DNA from: Agromyces laixinhei
GTDB lineage: Bacteria; Actinomycetota; Actinomycetes; Actinomycetales; Microbacteriaceae
Length of the DNA: 64,000 nt
Assembly: GCF_006337065.1 (NCBI RefSeq)
Contig: NZ_CP040872.1
Coordinates: forward strand, 2,914,001-2,978,000
Direction of reading: 5' to 3'
Below the pieces are notes generated by a model. That model saw only the letters and a program-made list of their open reading frames with translations, ran no database searches and had not been told where the DNA came from. The position numbers and the translations under genes were made by a program. Positions 31,547 through 40,053 of this stretch are shown here, piece after piece; the stretch's first letter is position 1; the number at the start of each line of letters is the position of its first letter.

Positions 31547-32707
31547 GTGACGACGCCTGAGACCCTCCTGACCGACGAACTGCTCGACCGCATCCGCGAG
31601 CGCGCCGCCGGCTACGACCGCGACAACGCCTTCTTCGACGACGACCTCGTGGAGCTCCGCGAGGCCGGTTACCTGAAGGCACTCGTTCCCGTCGAACTCG
31701 GCGGTCTCGGCTGGAGCTTCGCCGACGCCGTACGCGGCCAGATGCGGCTCGCGGGCGCCGCGCCGGCCACGGCGCTCTCGGTCAACATGCACCTCGTCTG
31801 GACGGGAGTCGCCAAGGTGCTGCGCGAGCGCGGCGACGACTCGCTCGAGTTCGTGCTCCGCGAAGCGGGCGAAGGCGAGATCTTCGGCTTCGGCATCAGC
31901 GAGGCGGGCAACGACCTCATGCTCTTCGGCTCCCGAACGGTCGCCGAGCCCCAATCCGGCGGCGGCTATCGCTACACCGGTCGCAAGATCTTCACCTCCC
32001 TGTCGCCGGCGTGGACCCGGCTCGGAACGATGGGCCTCGACACCGCCTCGGGCGACGGGCCGAAGCTCGTCTACGGCTTCATCGACCGGGACGACCCCGA
32101 CGTGCGCATTCTCGACGACTGGGACACGATGGGCATGCGTGCGAGTCAGAGTCGCACGACCGTGCTCGACGGAGCCTTCGCGGCATCCGACCGCATCGTT
32201 CGCCGGCTCGACCCCGGGCCGAATGCCGATCCCCTGATCTTCGGCATCTTCGCGAACTTCGAGCTGCTGCTGGCCTCGGTCTACGCGGGCATCGGCGATC
32301 GGGCACTCGACCTCGCCGTCGCGGCAGCGCACCGACGCACGTCGATGAAGAACGACGGCAGACCGCTCTCGCAGGATCCCGACATCCGCTGGCGCATCGC
32401 CGATGCCGTACTCGCGCAGGAGGCCATCGCCCCGCAGCTCCTCGCAATCGCGCGCGATCTCGACGAACTCGTCGACCACGGCTCGTTCTGGTTCGCACGG
32501 CTCGTCGGCGTCAAGGTCCGCGCGACCGAGACCGCCAAGCACGTCGTCGATCAGGCGGTGCGCGTGGCCGGCGGCTCGGCGTACTTCGCCGGCTCCGAAC
32601 TCGGTCGCCTCTACCGCGACGTGCTGGCGGGCATCTTCCACCCGTCCGACGACGAATCGGCCCATTCGACGGTCGCCAACGCCTGGCTCGGCCCGATCGA
32701 CTCGTGA
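31547..32707 (+). CDS. Acyl-CoA dehydrogenase family protein
   Basis: The 386-residue flavoprotein has the ACAD three-domain fold. The N-terminal helical domain is followed by the middle beta domain with GFGISEAGNDL and YTGRKIFTSLSP, and the C-terminal helical domain with RVAGGSAYFAGSELGRLYRDVLAGIFHPSDDES. The position usually holding the catalytic Glu is not obvious, so it may act on a non-CoA substrate, as in flavin-dependent dehydrogenase/monooxygenase relatives. The GTG follows TAGTCT by six bases, so its mRNA is probably leaderless. It starts 9 bp after the DUF4349 gene. Confidence 0.85.
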   Translation: MTTPETLLTDELLDRIRERAAGYDRDNAFFDDDLVELREAGYLKALVPVELGGLGWSFADAVRGQMRLAGAAPATALSVNMHLVWTGVAKVLRERGDDSLEFVLREAGEGEIFGFGISEAGNDLMLFGSRTVAEPQSGGGYRYTGRKIFTSLSPAWTRLGTMGLDTASGDGPKLVYGFIDRDDPDVRILDDWDTMGMRASQSRTTVLDGAFAASDRIVRRLDPGPNADPLIFGIFANFELLLASVYAGIGDRALDLAVAAAHRRTSMKNDGRPLSQDPDIRWRIADAVLAQEAIAPQLLAIARDLDELVDHGSFWFARLVGVKVRATETAKHVVDQAVRVAGGSAYFAGSELGRLYRDVLAGIFHPSDDESAHSTVANAWLGPIDS

Positions 32708-32783
32708 GCCCGATCGCGGGTCGGCCGGCCCGATAGACTTGGCGGGCGGCGCGGATCGCTGCCACCGGAACCAGGAGGTCGTT

Positions 32784-32960
32784 GTGAACGTCGTCTCTTT
32801 CCTCATCTCGATGGGGCTCTTCGTGTTCGGCCTCTGGCTGATGGGCTCTGCGCCCGACGCGACCGCGTTCCAGGCGGGGCTCTTCTTCGGCGGCATCCTC
32901 AGCGTCTCCCTCGCGGTCGCGATCCCGTTCCACGTGCTCGGCCGCAGCGACGGCGTCTGA
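32784..32960 (+). CDS. Small two-helix membrane protein
   Basis: This short gene encodes 58 residues starting MNVVSFLISMGLFVFGLWLM from a GTG at 32784, with a strong AGGAGG five bases upstream. Two hydrophobic segments (about residues 3-21 and 30-52) flank a polar turn (GSAPDATAF), ending HVLGRSDGV. No family is recognised. It lies between the acyl-CoA dehydrogenase and the AlaX-like gene on the same strand and may belong to that unit. Confidence 0.7.
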   Translation: MNVVSFLISMGLFVFGLWLMGSAPDATAFQAGLFFGGILSVSLAVAIPFHVLGRSDGV

Positions 32961-32968
32961 GGCGCGGT

Positions 32969-33850
32969 GTGCTGCCATCGCGCGACACCCGGGTCACGTA
33001 CCCCGCCGGCGCGCTCGACGCCGAGAGCGTCGTGCTGCACGTGGCGCCGGCGCTCGACGGACTGATCGCCGTCGTCACCGAATCGACGAGTTTCCACCCG
33101 GTCGATGCCGCCTGGCCCGATCAACCGGCTGACTCGGGGCGTCTCGTCGTCGACGGCGCCGATGTTCCCATCGTCGACGCGGTGGTCGCGGCGACCGACG
33201 GCTCGGCGTTCCTCCTCGGCGCCGATATCCCGGTGCGGAGGGGCACCGAGGGCTGGACCTTCCTCGTCGCCCACCTCGTGCCCGAGGGCGGCGCCGCGAT
33301 CGCAGAGGGCGACGCCGTGACCGTGCGAGCGGATGCCTCGGCGCGCCGCGCGCTCTCGATCGGACACACCGCCTGCCACGCGGCATCGCTCGCCCTGAAC
33401 TCGGCGCTCGCCGGCAACTGGTCGAAGCCCGCACGCGAAGACGCCCTCGGCGCACCCGACTTCGACGGCATCGCGATCGCATCGAGTCGCATCGTGCCGG
33501 GGGGCTCGGTCGACGTGTACCGCCTGAACAAGTCGCTGCGCCGCGCCGGGTTCGACACGGCCTCGGTCGCCGCCGACGGGCTCGGCGAGCTCGCGGCATC
33601 CGTGACCGCCACGATCGCCGGCTGGGCCGCGGCAGGGGCGACCGTTCGCATCGAACGCGACGGTGACGGGCTCACCGACCGGCGCTCCTGGGTCGCCGAG
33701 CTGGCGGGCTCCACTGCCCGCATCGCCTGCGGCGGAACCCACGTCGCCTCCCTCGACGAACTCGGAGCGGTGCAGGTCGGGTTCGAGGCCGGCGACGACT
33801 GCGGCACTCCCGTGCTGACCATGCGCACGCACGCCGCATCGCCGCGCTGA
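32969..33850 (+). CDS. Alanyl-tRNA editing protein, AlaX-like
   Basis: The 293-residue protein has the two metal-binding motifs of the AlaRS/AlaX editing domain: SIGHTACHAASLAL (HxxxH at about residues 130-134) and IACGGTHVASLDEL (CGGTH near 252-256). These bind zinc in enzymes that hydrolyse Ser- or Gly-tRNA(Ala). It lacks the catalytic and tRNA-recognition domains of AlaRS, so it is a free-standing trans-editing factor. The substrate preference is not visible. The GTG starts 9 bp after the small membrane-protein gene. Confidence 0.8.
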   Translation: MLPSRDTRVTYPAGALDAESVVLHVAPALDGLIAVVTESTSFHPVDAAWPDQPADSGRLVVDGADVPIVDAVVAATDGSAFLLGADIPVRRGTEGWTFLVAHLVPEGGAAIAEGDAVTVRADASARRALSIGHTACHAASLALNSALAGNWSKPAREDALGAPDFDGIAIASSRIVPGGSVDVYRLNKSLRRAGFDTASVAADGLGELAASVTATIAGWAAAGATVRIERDGDGLTDRRSWVAELAGSTARIACGGTHVASLDELGAVQVGFEAGDDCGTPVLTMRTHAASPR

Positions 33851-33894
33851 TCCCGGCTGCCGAGACACCCTCGCGCGGGGTTACGATTGCGAAC

Positions 33895-34389
33895 GTGGGA
33901 ATACGCATCGAGAAAGTCGACCTGCCGGGAATCGGCATGCGACACGACCTCATCACCGAGAGCGGCCGGCGCATCAGCGTCGTGTCGCATCGTGACGGTG
34001 AACGCGACCTGGGCCTCTTCGACGAAGACGACCCCGACGCCTGCCGCGACTCCATCCCCCTGAACGACGACGAGGCCGCCGCACTCGCCGACGTGCTGGG
34101 CGCCTCCGTCATGCTCAGCAGGCTCACGAGCCTCAGCGACGAGACGGCAGGGCTGTACACCGAGCAGATCGCGCTGCCGACGGATTCGCCGTACCTGAAT
34201 CGCACGCTCGGCGCCACGAAGGCCCGCACCCGCACGCACGCCTCGATCGTGGCGATCGTGCGCGACGGAACCGTCATCCCCTCCCCCACGCCGGCAGAGA
34301 CGCTGCGCGCCGGCGACGTCATCGTCGGTGTCGGAACCCGTGAAGGACTCGACGGGGTAGCCCGCCTGCTCGCCAACGGCCCCGACTGA
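33895..34389 (+). CDS. Cation:proton antiporter regulatory subunit, KhtT-like
   Basis: The 164-residue cytoplasmic protein begins with a small beta-rich domain (IEKVDLPGIGMRHDLI) and ends with a TrkA-C/RCK_C domain (about 85-160: LRAGDVIVGVGTREGLDGVARLL). This is the layout of KhtT, the regulator of the K+/H+ antiporter KhtU; it senses nucleotide or K+ and changes transporter activity. The antiporter gene follows 11 bp downstream. The GTG follows TACGAT by seven bases, suggesting leaderless mRNA. Confidence 0.85.
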   Translation: MGIRIEKVDLPGIGMRHDLITESGRRISVVSHRDGERDLGLFDEDDPDACRDSIPLNDDEAAALADVLGASVMLSRLTSLSDETAGLYTEQIALPTDSPYLNRTLGATKARTRTHASIVAIVRDGTVIPSPTPAETLRAGDVIVGVGTREGLDGVARLLANGPD

Positions 34390-34399
34390 GGCCGGGCGC

Positions 34400-35641
34400 A
34401 TGCACGAGACCACGCTGCTCCTCATCGAAGTCGGCGCGCTGCTCCTCGGCATGAGCCTGCTCGGTCGCCTCGCACTCGCGCTCGGCATCTCGCCCATCCC
34501 CTTCTATCTCGTGGTCGGACTCGCATTCGGCGAGGGCGGGGTCATCGCCCTCGACGCGAGCGAGGAGTTCTTCCAGACCGGCGCCGAGATCGGCGTCATC
34601 CTGCTGCTCGCACTGCTCGGGCTCGAGTACACGGCATCCGAGCTCTTCGGCAGCCTCAGGTCGGCACGAACGGCCGGCCTCATCGATGCGGCGCTGAACG
34701 CCCTGCCGGGTGCGGCTCTCGCGTTGCTGCTCGGCTGGGGGCCGGTCGCCGCGGTCGCCCTCGCCGGCGTGACGTGGGTCTCGTCGTCGGGGGTCATCGC
34801 CAAGTTGCTGCGCGACCTCGGCAGGCTCTCGAACCGCGAGACGCCCGCGATCCTCGCCCTGCTCGTGATCGAAGATCTCGCGATGGCGTTCTACCTGCCG
34901 GTGCTCTCAGCGCTCGTGGTGGGCATGAGCCTCCTGCAGGGCGCTGTGTCGGTCGCGGTCGCGGTGAGCGTCGTCGCCCTCATCCTCTATTTCGCCCTGC
35001 GGCACGGACACTTCATCTCCCGCCTCTTCCCCGCCGATCACTTCGAGCCGCTGCTCCTCGGCGTGCTCGGCCTCACGATGCTCGTCGCCGGACTCGCTGC
35101 AGAGGTGAGCGTGTCGGCCGCCGTCGGCGCGTTCCTCGTGGGCATCGCCCTGTCGGGGCGGGTCGCAGCGAACGCGAGCCAGGTGCTCACTCCGCTCCGC
35201 GACCTGTTCGCCGCGATCTTCTTCGTCTTCTTCGGGCTCTCGACGGACTCGTCGGCGCTGCTGTCGGTGCTGCCGGCGGCGCTGGGCCTCGCCATCGTGA
35301 CGATCCTCACCAAGCTCGTCACCGGCGCCTACGCGGCCAGACGCGCCGGAGTCGGCACTCTCGGTCAGTGGCGCGCCGGACTCACACTGGGGCCGCGCGG
35401 CGAGTTCTCGATCGTCATCGCCGGACTCGCCGTGGGCTCCGGCGTGGTCACCCCCGAGTTCGCCCCGCTCGCGACCGGCTACGTGCTCATCACGATCGTC
35501 GCCGGCACGTTCCTCGCTCGCGTGCCCGACGCCGCGTGGTTTCGAGCAGCGGTCCGCCGGCGGCGGGCGGCATCGGGCACGGCACCTGTGCCACCCGTGC
35601 CACCTGTGCCACCCGTGCCACCTGTGCCACCCGCTGGCTGA
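34400..35641 (+). CDS. Cation:proton antiporter (CPA2 family), KhtU-like
   Basis: The 413-residue membrane protein has about 12 helices and the Na+/H+-exchanger (CPA2) fold: FYLVVGLAFGEGGV, AEIGVILLLALLGLEY, LVIEDLAMAFYLPVL (Glu-Asp pair near residue 155 in the ion site) and GAFLVGIALSG. The gene follows the KhtT-like regulator by 11 bp, so the pair resembles the two-component K+/H+ efflux system. The last 20 residues are a PVP repeat that lies outside the membrane domain and is probably disordered. Confidence 0.88.
   Translation: MHETTLLLIEVGALLLGMSLLGRLALALGISPIPFYLVVGLAFGEGGVIALDASEEFFQTGAEIGVILLLALLGLEYTASELFGSLRSARTAGLIDAALNALPGAALALLLGWGPVAAVALAGVTWVSSSGVIAKLLRDLGRLSNRETPAILALLVIEDLAMAFYLPVLSALVVGMSLLQGAVSVAVAVSVVALILYFALRHGHFISRLFPADHFEPLLLGVLGLTMLVAGLAAEVSVSAAVGAFLVGIALSGRVAANASQVLTPLRDLFAAIFFVFFGLSTDSSALLSVLPAALGLAIVTILTKLVTGAYAARRAGVGTLGQWRAGLTLGPRGEFSIVIAGLAVGSGVVTPEFAPLATGYVLITIVAGTFLARVPDAAWFRAAVRRRRAASGTAPVPPVPPVPPVPPVPPAG
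35580..35637 (+). repeat. 9/18-bp minisatellite encoding a Pro-Val-Pro tail
   Basis: The units ccacctgtg and ccacccgtg alternate at the end of the antiporter gene, giving PVPPVPPVPPVPPVPP. The period of nine bases keeps the reading frame, and the alternation in one base gives an 18-bp super-unit. Slippage in this tract would lengthen or shorten the tail without changing the transporter core. Confidence 0.8.
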
Positions 35642-35653
35642 GCGGAGTGCGCG

Positions 35654-36727
35654 TCAGTCGGCGAGCAGTTCCCGCACGCGAGGCACGACCTCGGCGGCGT
35701 AGAGCTCGATGCTGCGCATCATCGACTCGTGCGGCAGCGCACCGTTGGAGTACTTCAGGTCGAAGCGGCTCGCCCCGATCGCTCGCATCGCACCGGCGAT
35801 CTTCACGGCGACCTGCTCGGGCGCCCCGGCATACAGGGCGCCGTTCGGGCCGGCCTCGCCCTCGAAGTGCTCACGAGTGACCGCGCCCCATCCGCGCTCG
35901 CGACCGATGCGGTCGACGCTGATCTTGTAGTGCGGCCAGAGCGTGTCGAGTGCTTCGGCGTCAGTGTCGGCGATGAAGCCGGGCGAGTGGATCGCAATCG
36001 GCTGCGAGGGGTTTCCGAACTGCTCGAGCGCGCGGCGGTAGAGGTCGGCGAGCGGTGCGAAGCGGGCGGGGCTGCCGCCGATGATCGCGAGCACGAGGGG
36101 CAGGCCGTAGTGAGCGGCACGCACGACGGACTCGGGGCTGCCGCCGACGCCGACCCAGGTCTTCAGCGGGCCGCGCTCGACGGGAGGGAAGACGCGCTGA
36201 TCGGTGAGCGGCGCGCGAAGCTTGCCGCTCCACGTGACGGGTTCCTGCGGGAGGAGCGCCGAGAAGAGGTTGAGCTTCTCCTCGAAGAGCTCCTGGTACT
36301 GGTCGAGTTCGAAGCCGAAGAGCGGGAAGGACTCGATGAAGGAACCGCGACCGAGGATCACCTCTGCGCGGCCGCCCGAGAGCGCGTCGAGCGTCGCGAA
36401 ACGCTCGAAGACACGCACGGGCTCGTCGGAACTCAGCACGGTGACCGCCGATCCGAGGTGGATCCGTTCGGTGCGACCGGCGATCGCGCCGAGCACCACT
36501 TCGGGTGCAGAGACGGCGAAGTCCTCACGGTGATGCTCGCCGACCCCGAAGAAGTCGAGTCCGAGGCGGTCGGCGAGCACCGCCTGCTCGACGACGTTCC
36601 GCAGCACCTGGGCGTGCGGCAGCATCACGCCATCCGGCCCGATCGTCACGTCACCGAAGGTGTCGACACCGAATTCGTACCGCTCAGTCAAGTTCGTACC
36701 GCCCAACATGATTCCATGCATCTGCAT
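35654..36727 (-). CDS. LLM class flavin-dependent oxidoreductase
   Basis: The 357-residue protein is a bacterial luciferase-like monooxygenase: GVGEHHREDFAVSAP at the N-terminal half, SDEPVRVFERFATLDALSGGRAEVILGRGSF, and GVGGSPESV. It uses FMNH2 (or F420 in related enzymes) to act on an unknown substrate. The start is uncertain: ATG at 36725-36727 (used) or an ATG 18 bases inward; both have weak Shine-Dalgarnos. It reads divergently from a predicted F420-reductase-like gene, which may supply reduced cofactor (inference). Confidence 0.85.
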   Translation of the reverse strand: MQMHGIMLGGTNLTERYEFGVDTFGDVTIGPDGVMLPHAQVLRNVVEQAVLADRLGLDFFGVGEHHREDFAVSAPEVVLGAIAGRTERIHLGSAVTVLSSDEPVRVFERFATLDALSGGRAEVILGRGSFIESFPLFGFELDQYQELFEEKLNLFSALLPQEPVTWSGKLRAPLTDQRVFPPVERGPLKTWVGVGGSPESVVRAAHYGLPLVLAIIGGSPARFAPLADLYRRALEQFGNPSQPIAIHSPGFIADTDAEALDTLWPHYKISVDRIGRERGWGAVTREHFEGEAGPNGALYAGAPEQVAVKIAGAMRAIGASRFDLKYSNGALPHESMMRSIELYAAEVVPRVRELLAD

Positions 36728-36871
36728 GCATCATCCGAAACCACTGTCGGAACGAGACTATTCCCGTGAGACTCGCGCCGCACCGCGTTCGGGAATGTGC
36801 ACCGGAGGCGCCGCGTTCATCTCCATGACGATGCATCGAACGGTGTGCACCGCGGATGGGAGAATCGAAAC

Positions 36872-37525
36872 GTGACGGATCTGCCGGTCATCGGAATCTA
36901 CGGCGCGGGCAAGGTGGGCACTGCCCTCGCCCGGCTGCTCGTCGCCTCCGGCCACCGAGTGCTCATCGCCGGCTCCCCCCGCCAGACGGCCCTCGACCTG
37001 CTCGTCGGCGTGGTCGCCCCCGGCGCTGAAGTCACCTCCCCCGAGACGCTCGCGGCCGGCGCCGACGTCATCATCGTCGCCGTGCCGTTCGGCAAGGCCG
37101 GTACCGTGCCCTGGCACGCGTTCGACGATCGCATCGTGGTCGACGCCATGAACTACTGGCCGCCCGTCGACGGCAACATCGCCGAGGTCGACGACGACCC
37201 GCGCACCACGAGCGAGCTCAATGCAGCGCGCAACCCGCGCGCCCGCGTCGTGAAGTCGCTCAACCATCTCGGCTACCACGAGATGGAGGACGACAGCATG
37301 GCGGCGGGGTCTCCCCTGCGCCGCGCCCTCGCCGTCGTCGGCGACGACGCCGGCGCCCGGGCCGTCGTCGCAGAGATCATCGACGAGCTCGGTTTCGACC
37401 CGGTCGACGGCGGCGAGCTCCGCCACGGCATCGCCCTCGAACCCGGCCACCCCGCCTTCGGCCGCGAACTCTCCGCCGCCGAGCTTGCGGCGCTGCTCAC
37501 CCCCGCCGTGCACCTCGCCGCCTGA
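36872..37525 (+). CDS. NADPH-dependent F420 reductase-like protein
   Basis: The 217-residue protein has an N-terminal Rossmann motif GIYGAGKVGTALARLLVASGH (dinucleotide binding) and a short C-terminal part with LNHLGYHEMEDD. The fold is that of the F420-dependent NADP reductase / NADP oxidoreductase family (Fno-like). It would move electrons between NADPH and a cofactor. The GTG follows GAGAAT by six bases. Divergence from the luciferase-like gene suggests joint regulation, but no proven link is visible. Confidence 0.75.
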   Translation: MTDLPVIGIYGAGKVGTALARLLVASGHRVLIAGSPRQTALDLLVGVVAPGAEVTSPETLAAGADVIIVAVPFGKAGTVPWHAFDDRIVVDAMNYWPPVDGNIAEVDDDPRTTSELNAARNPRARVVKSLNHLGYHEMEDDSMAAGSPLRRALAVVGDDAGARAVVAEIIDELGFDPVDGGELRHGIALEPGHPAFGRELSAAELAALLTPAVHLAA

Positions 37526-37592
37526 GACGGGCCCAGGTGGGCGCGAGCCGCGACATCCGCTCGCTACGCTGATGCCGACGACGGGAGGCACG

Positions 37593-38285
37593 ATGACGGA
37601 TGCCGCCGCGCTCATCGCGGCGCTCGAGGCGCTTGCCGACGAGACGGAGCGCGAGAAGTACACACGGTACTTTCCGATCGATCCGGATGCCCCGTTCATC
37701 GGCGTGCGCATGGGCGCCGTGTTCGGTCTCGCCAAGACCGCGCTCGATCTGCCGGCCGACGAGCTCGAGACGCTGCTCGAACAGCCGACGCACGAGGTGC
37801 GCGCGCTCGCCTGCAGCATCATGGGCAAGTCGGCCGCCGAACCGAGAACGCCGGGCGCCCGACGCACCGAACTGTACGAGCTCTACCTGCGTCGCCACGA
37901 TCGCATCGACCAGTGGGACCTCGTCGATCTCGCCGCACGCGACGTGATCGGCAGGTATCTGCTCGAACGTGACCGTGCGCCGCTCGCCGGTCTCGCGGCA
38001 TCCACGTTCTGGCCCGAGCGCCGCACCGCTCTCGTCGCGACCTTCGCCTTCCTCCGGCGCGGCGAACTCGACGACGCCTATGAACTCGCAGAGTTGCTCG
38101 CCGGAGACCCCGAGCCGTTCGTGCAGAAGGCGCTCGGCTGGGTGCTCAGGGCCGCCGGGGATCTCGATCGCGACCGCCTCACCGCGTTCGAGCGTCACGC
38201 CGGCGCGATGCCGCGGGTCGCGCTCCGGGCGGCGATCGAGCATTTCGACAAGTCGGAGCGGGCGCGCATCCTCGCGATCCGCTGA
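37593..38285 (+). CDS. DNA alkylation repair protein, AlkD-like
   Basis: The 230-residue all-helical protein matches AlkD/AlkC-like HEAT-repeat DNA glycosylases, which excise alkylated bases. Visible landmarks are DEREKYTRYFPID at the N-terminus, RRHDRIDQWDLVDLAARDVIGRYL (conserved Trp-Asp-x-x-Asp) and TFWPERRTALVATF, followed by FVQKALGWVLRAAG. A GGGAGG Shine-Dalgarno lies four bases before the ATG. The gene stands 68 bp after the F420-reductase-like gene on the same strand. Confidence 0.75.
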   Translation: MTDAAALIAALEALADETEREKYTRYFPIDPDAPFIGVRMGAVFGLAKTALDLPADELETLLEQPTHEVRALACSIMGKSAAEPRTPGARRTELYELYLRRHDRIDQWDLVDLAARDVIGRYLLERDRAPLAGLAASTFWPERRTALVATFAFLRRGELDDAYELAELLAGDPEPFVQKALGWVLRAAGDLDRDRLTAFERHAGAMPRVALRAAIEHFDKSERARILAIR

Positions 38286-38306
38286 GAGCGCGGCGCCGGC
38301 GCTCGG

Positions 38307-39812
38307 TCAGGCCCCCGGCTCGGCCTCCGGTGCCGCGTCACCGCCGAGCGCGCTCCGCCGGCGCCCTCGGGCACCGAGGTCGAGCACACCGATGCCGAAG
38401 GCGATCGCCACGAGCACGGCGACCGCGATCATGCCGACCGCGTAGGCATCGCGGTAGACCGCCAGGTCGGGCGACCCGCTCGACTCGAAGTAGATCGTCG
38501 AATAGAAGAGCGAGAGGGTGATCGCGGTGCCGATCGCCGTGCCGATCCGCTGGCCCAGCTGGCCGACGGACCCGGCGAGCCCGCCCTGCTTCACCGGGAT
38601 GTCGGCGAGTGCGAGCGTCTGGTTCGGCGAGATGACGAATCCGCCGCCCGATCCGGCGATGGTCATCGCAGCGGCGATCGCCCACGGCGTGATCTCGGGC
38701 GATGTCGTGAACGCGGCGAGCACCGACAGTCCGACCCCGACGACGATCAGCACGAGGCCCCAGACGACGAGCGGGCGCCCGAGACGATTCACGAGGTTGC
38801 CGCCGATGTACGAGGTCACGGCGCTGACGAGGGCGAAGCCGATCGTGACCATGCCGGCGTAGACCGCCTCGAGCCCGAGGCCGTGCTGCAGGTAGAGCGT
38901 CGTGAGCAGGAACATCGGCGGGAGCGCCGCGAAGTAGACACTCGCGAGCGCGGTGCCGTTGCGGTACGAACTGATGCCGAAGAGGCTCAGCGGCACGAGC
39001 GGATGCTTGCCGCTCGCCGCGTATCGCCGCTCCCATGCGAGGAAAGCGGTGAACGCGAAGACGAAGATCACGAGCACCCACCAGCGGCTCGGATCATCGT
39101 CGGGCGACCCTGTCGTGAACAGGAACGGCCACATCAGAGACAGCACGCTGATGCCGAACAGCGCGATGCCGACGGGGTCGAGCGACAACGGCTTGCCAGA
39201 CGGATGCCGCGTGAGCGGCAGCAGCCAGGCGGCGAGCACGATCGCGATGATGGCCAGCGGCACGTTGATCCAGAAGATGCCGCGCCAGCCGTCTTCGGGC
39301 CCGCCGATCGCGATCATCAGACCGCCGAGGGTCGGCCCGAACGCGGTCGCCAAGCCGATGGTCGCACCGAACAGTCCGAACGCCTTGCCGCGCTCCTTGC
39401 CGCGGAAGAGCTCCTGGATCAGGCCGAGCACCTGCGGCATCTGAATGCCGGCGGCAACGCCCTGTACGAGCCGAGCGATGAGCAGTACCGTCGCGTTCGG
39501 CGCGAGCGCCGCGACGCAACTCGTGAGCGTGAAGAGGCTGAGCCCCACGATGAAGAGCGTCTTGCGCGAGCGCTGGTCGCCGATGCGACCGGCCGGCACG
39601 AGCGTGAGCCCGAAGGTGAGCACGTATCCCGCGACGATGAGCTGCAGCTCGGTCGAGCCGGCGTTGAACGCCTCTTCGATGGCTGGCAGCCCGACGTTGA
39701 CCTTCGAGAGGTCCATGATCGTGAGCGCCGCGACGGCCACGCACACCCAGTACGCGCGCCAACGGTGTGCTTCGGAGACCGGGATCGAGCGTGTGGCTGG
39801 CGCGTCTGACAT
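38307..39812 (-). CDS. DHA2-family MFS efflux transporter
   Basis: The 501-residue protein has 14 predicted helices, typical of EmrB/QacA (DHA2) drug exporters. Key motifs are GRIGDQRSRKTLFIVGLSLF (loop 2-3), RLVQGVAAGIQMPQVLGLIQELF (helix 4-5 region) and GLFGATIGLATAFGPTLGG (motif C, typical of exporters). It probably expels small toxic compounds using the proton gradient. A TAGGGT hexamer seven bases before the ATG suggests leaderless transcription. It ends 22 bp after the convergent AlkD-like gene. Confidence 0.92.
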   Translation of the reverse strand: MSDAPATRSIPVSEAHRWRAYWVCVAVAALTIMDLSKVNVGLPAIEEAFNAGSTELQLIVAGYVLTFGLTLVPAGRIGDQRSRKTLFIVGLSLFTLTSCVAALAPNATVLLIARLVQGVAAGIQMPQVLGLIQELFRGKERGKAFGLFGATIGLATAFGPTLGGLMIAIGGPEDGWRGIFWINVPLAIIAIVLAAWLLPLTRHPSGKPLSLDPVGIALFGISVLSLMWPFLFTTGSPDDDPSRWWVLVIFVFAFTAFLAWERRYAASGKHPLVPLSLFGISSYRNGTALASVYFAALPPMFLLTTLYLQHGLGLEAVYAGMVTIGFALVSAVTSYIGGNLVNRLGRPLVVWGLVLIVVGVGLSVLAAFTTSPEITPWAIAAAMTIAGSGGGFVISPNQTLALADIPVKQGGLAGSVGQLGQRIGTAIGTAITLSLFYSTIYFESSGSPDLAVYRDAYAVGMIAVAVLVAIAFGIGVLDLGARGRRRSALGGDAAPEAEPGA

Positions 39813-39872
39813 CGCCTCAACCCTACGCCGGGCGGACGGAATCGCCGGGCGCCCCGCCCGACCGGGTCACGC

Positions 39873-39906
39873 AGAAGTCCCCGCCCGATCATGGGCGGGG
39901 ACTTCT
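39873..39906 (-). terminator. Hairpin terminator after tRNA-Ala
   Basis: A perfect 14-bp inverted repeat (agaagtccccgccc with its complement) with a 6-nt loop lies just beyond the 3' end of the tRNA on the minus strand. No clear T-run follows, so its terminator role rests on the strong stem and its position. Confidence 0.65.
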
Positions 39907-39911
39907 CGGGA

Positions 39912-39987
39912 TGGTGGACCCAGGGGGATTCGAACCCCCGACCTTCTCATTGCGAACGAGACGCGCTACCAACTGCGCCATGGGCCC
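39912..39987 (-). tRNA. tRNA-Ala (anticodon CGC)
   Basis: A complete cloverleaf is on the minus strand: acceptor GGGCCCA, D arm GCGCAGTTGGTAGCGC, anticodon stem-loop TCTCG-TTCGCAA-TGAGA, T arm GGGGGTTCGAATCCCCC, discriminator A and an encoded CCA. The loop gives anticodon CGC, reading Ala codon GCG, which is common in this GC-rich genome. Length 76 nt. Confidence 0.95.
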
Positions 39988-40053
39988 GAGCGAGAATGAG
40001 CCTATCATCCTGCGGGCGGTGGTTCAGACCGCCCGTACCGGCAGCCGGGCTCG

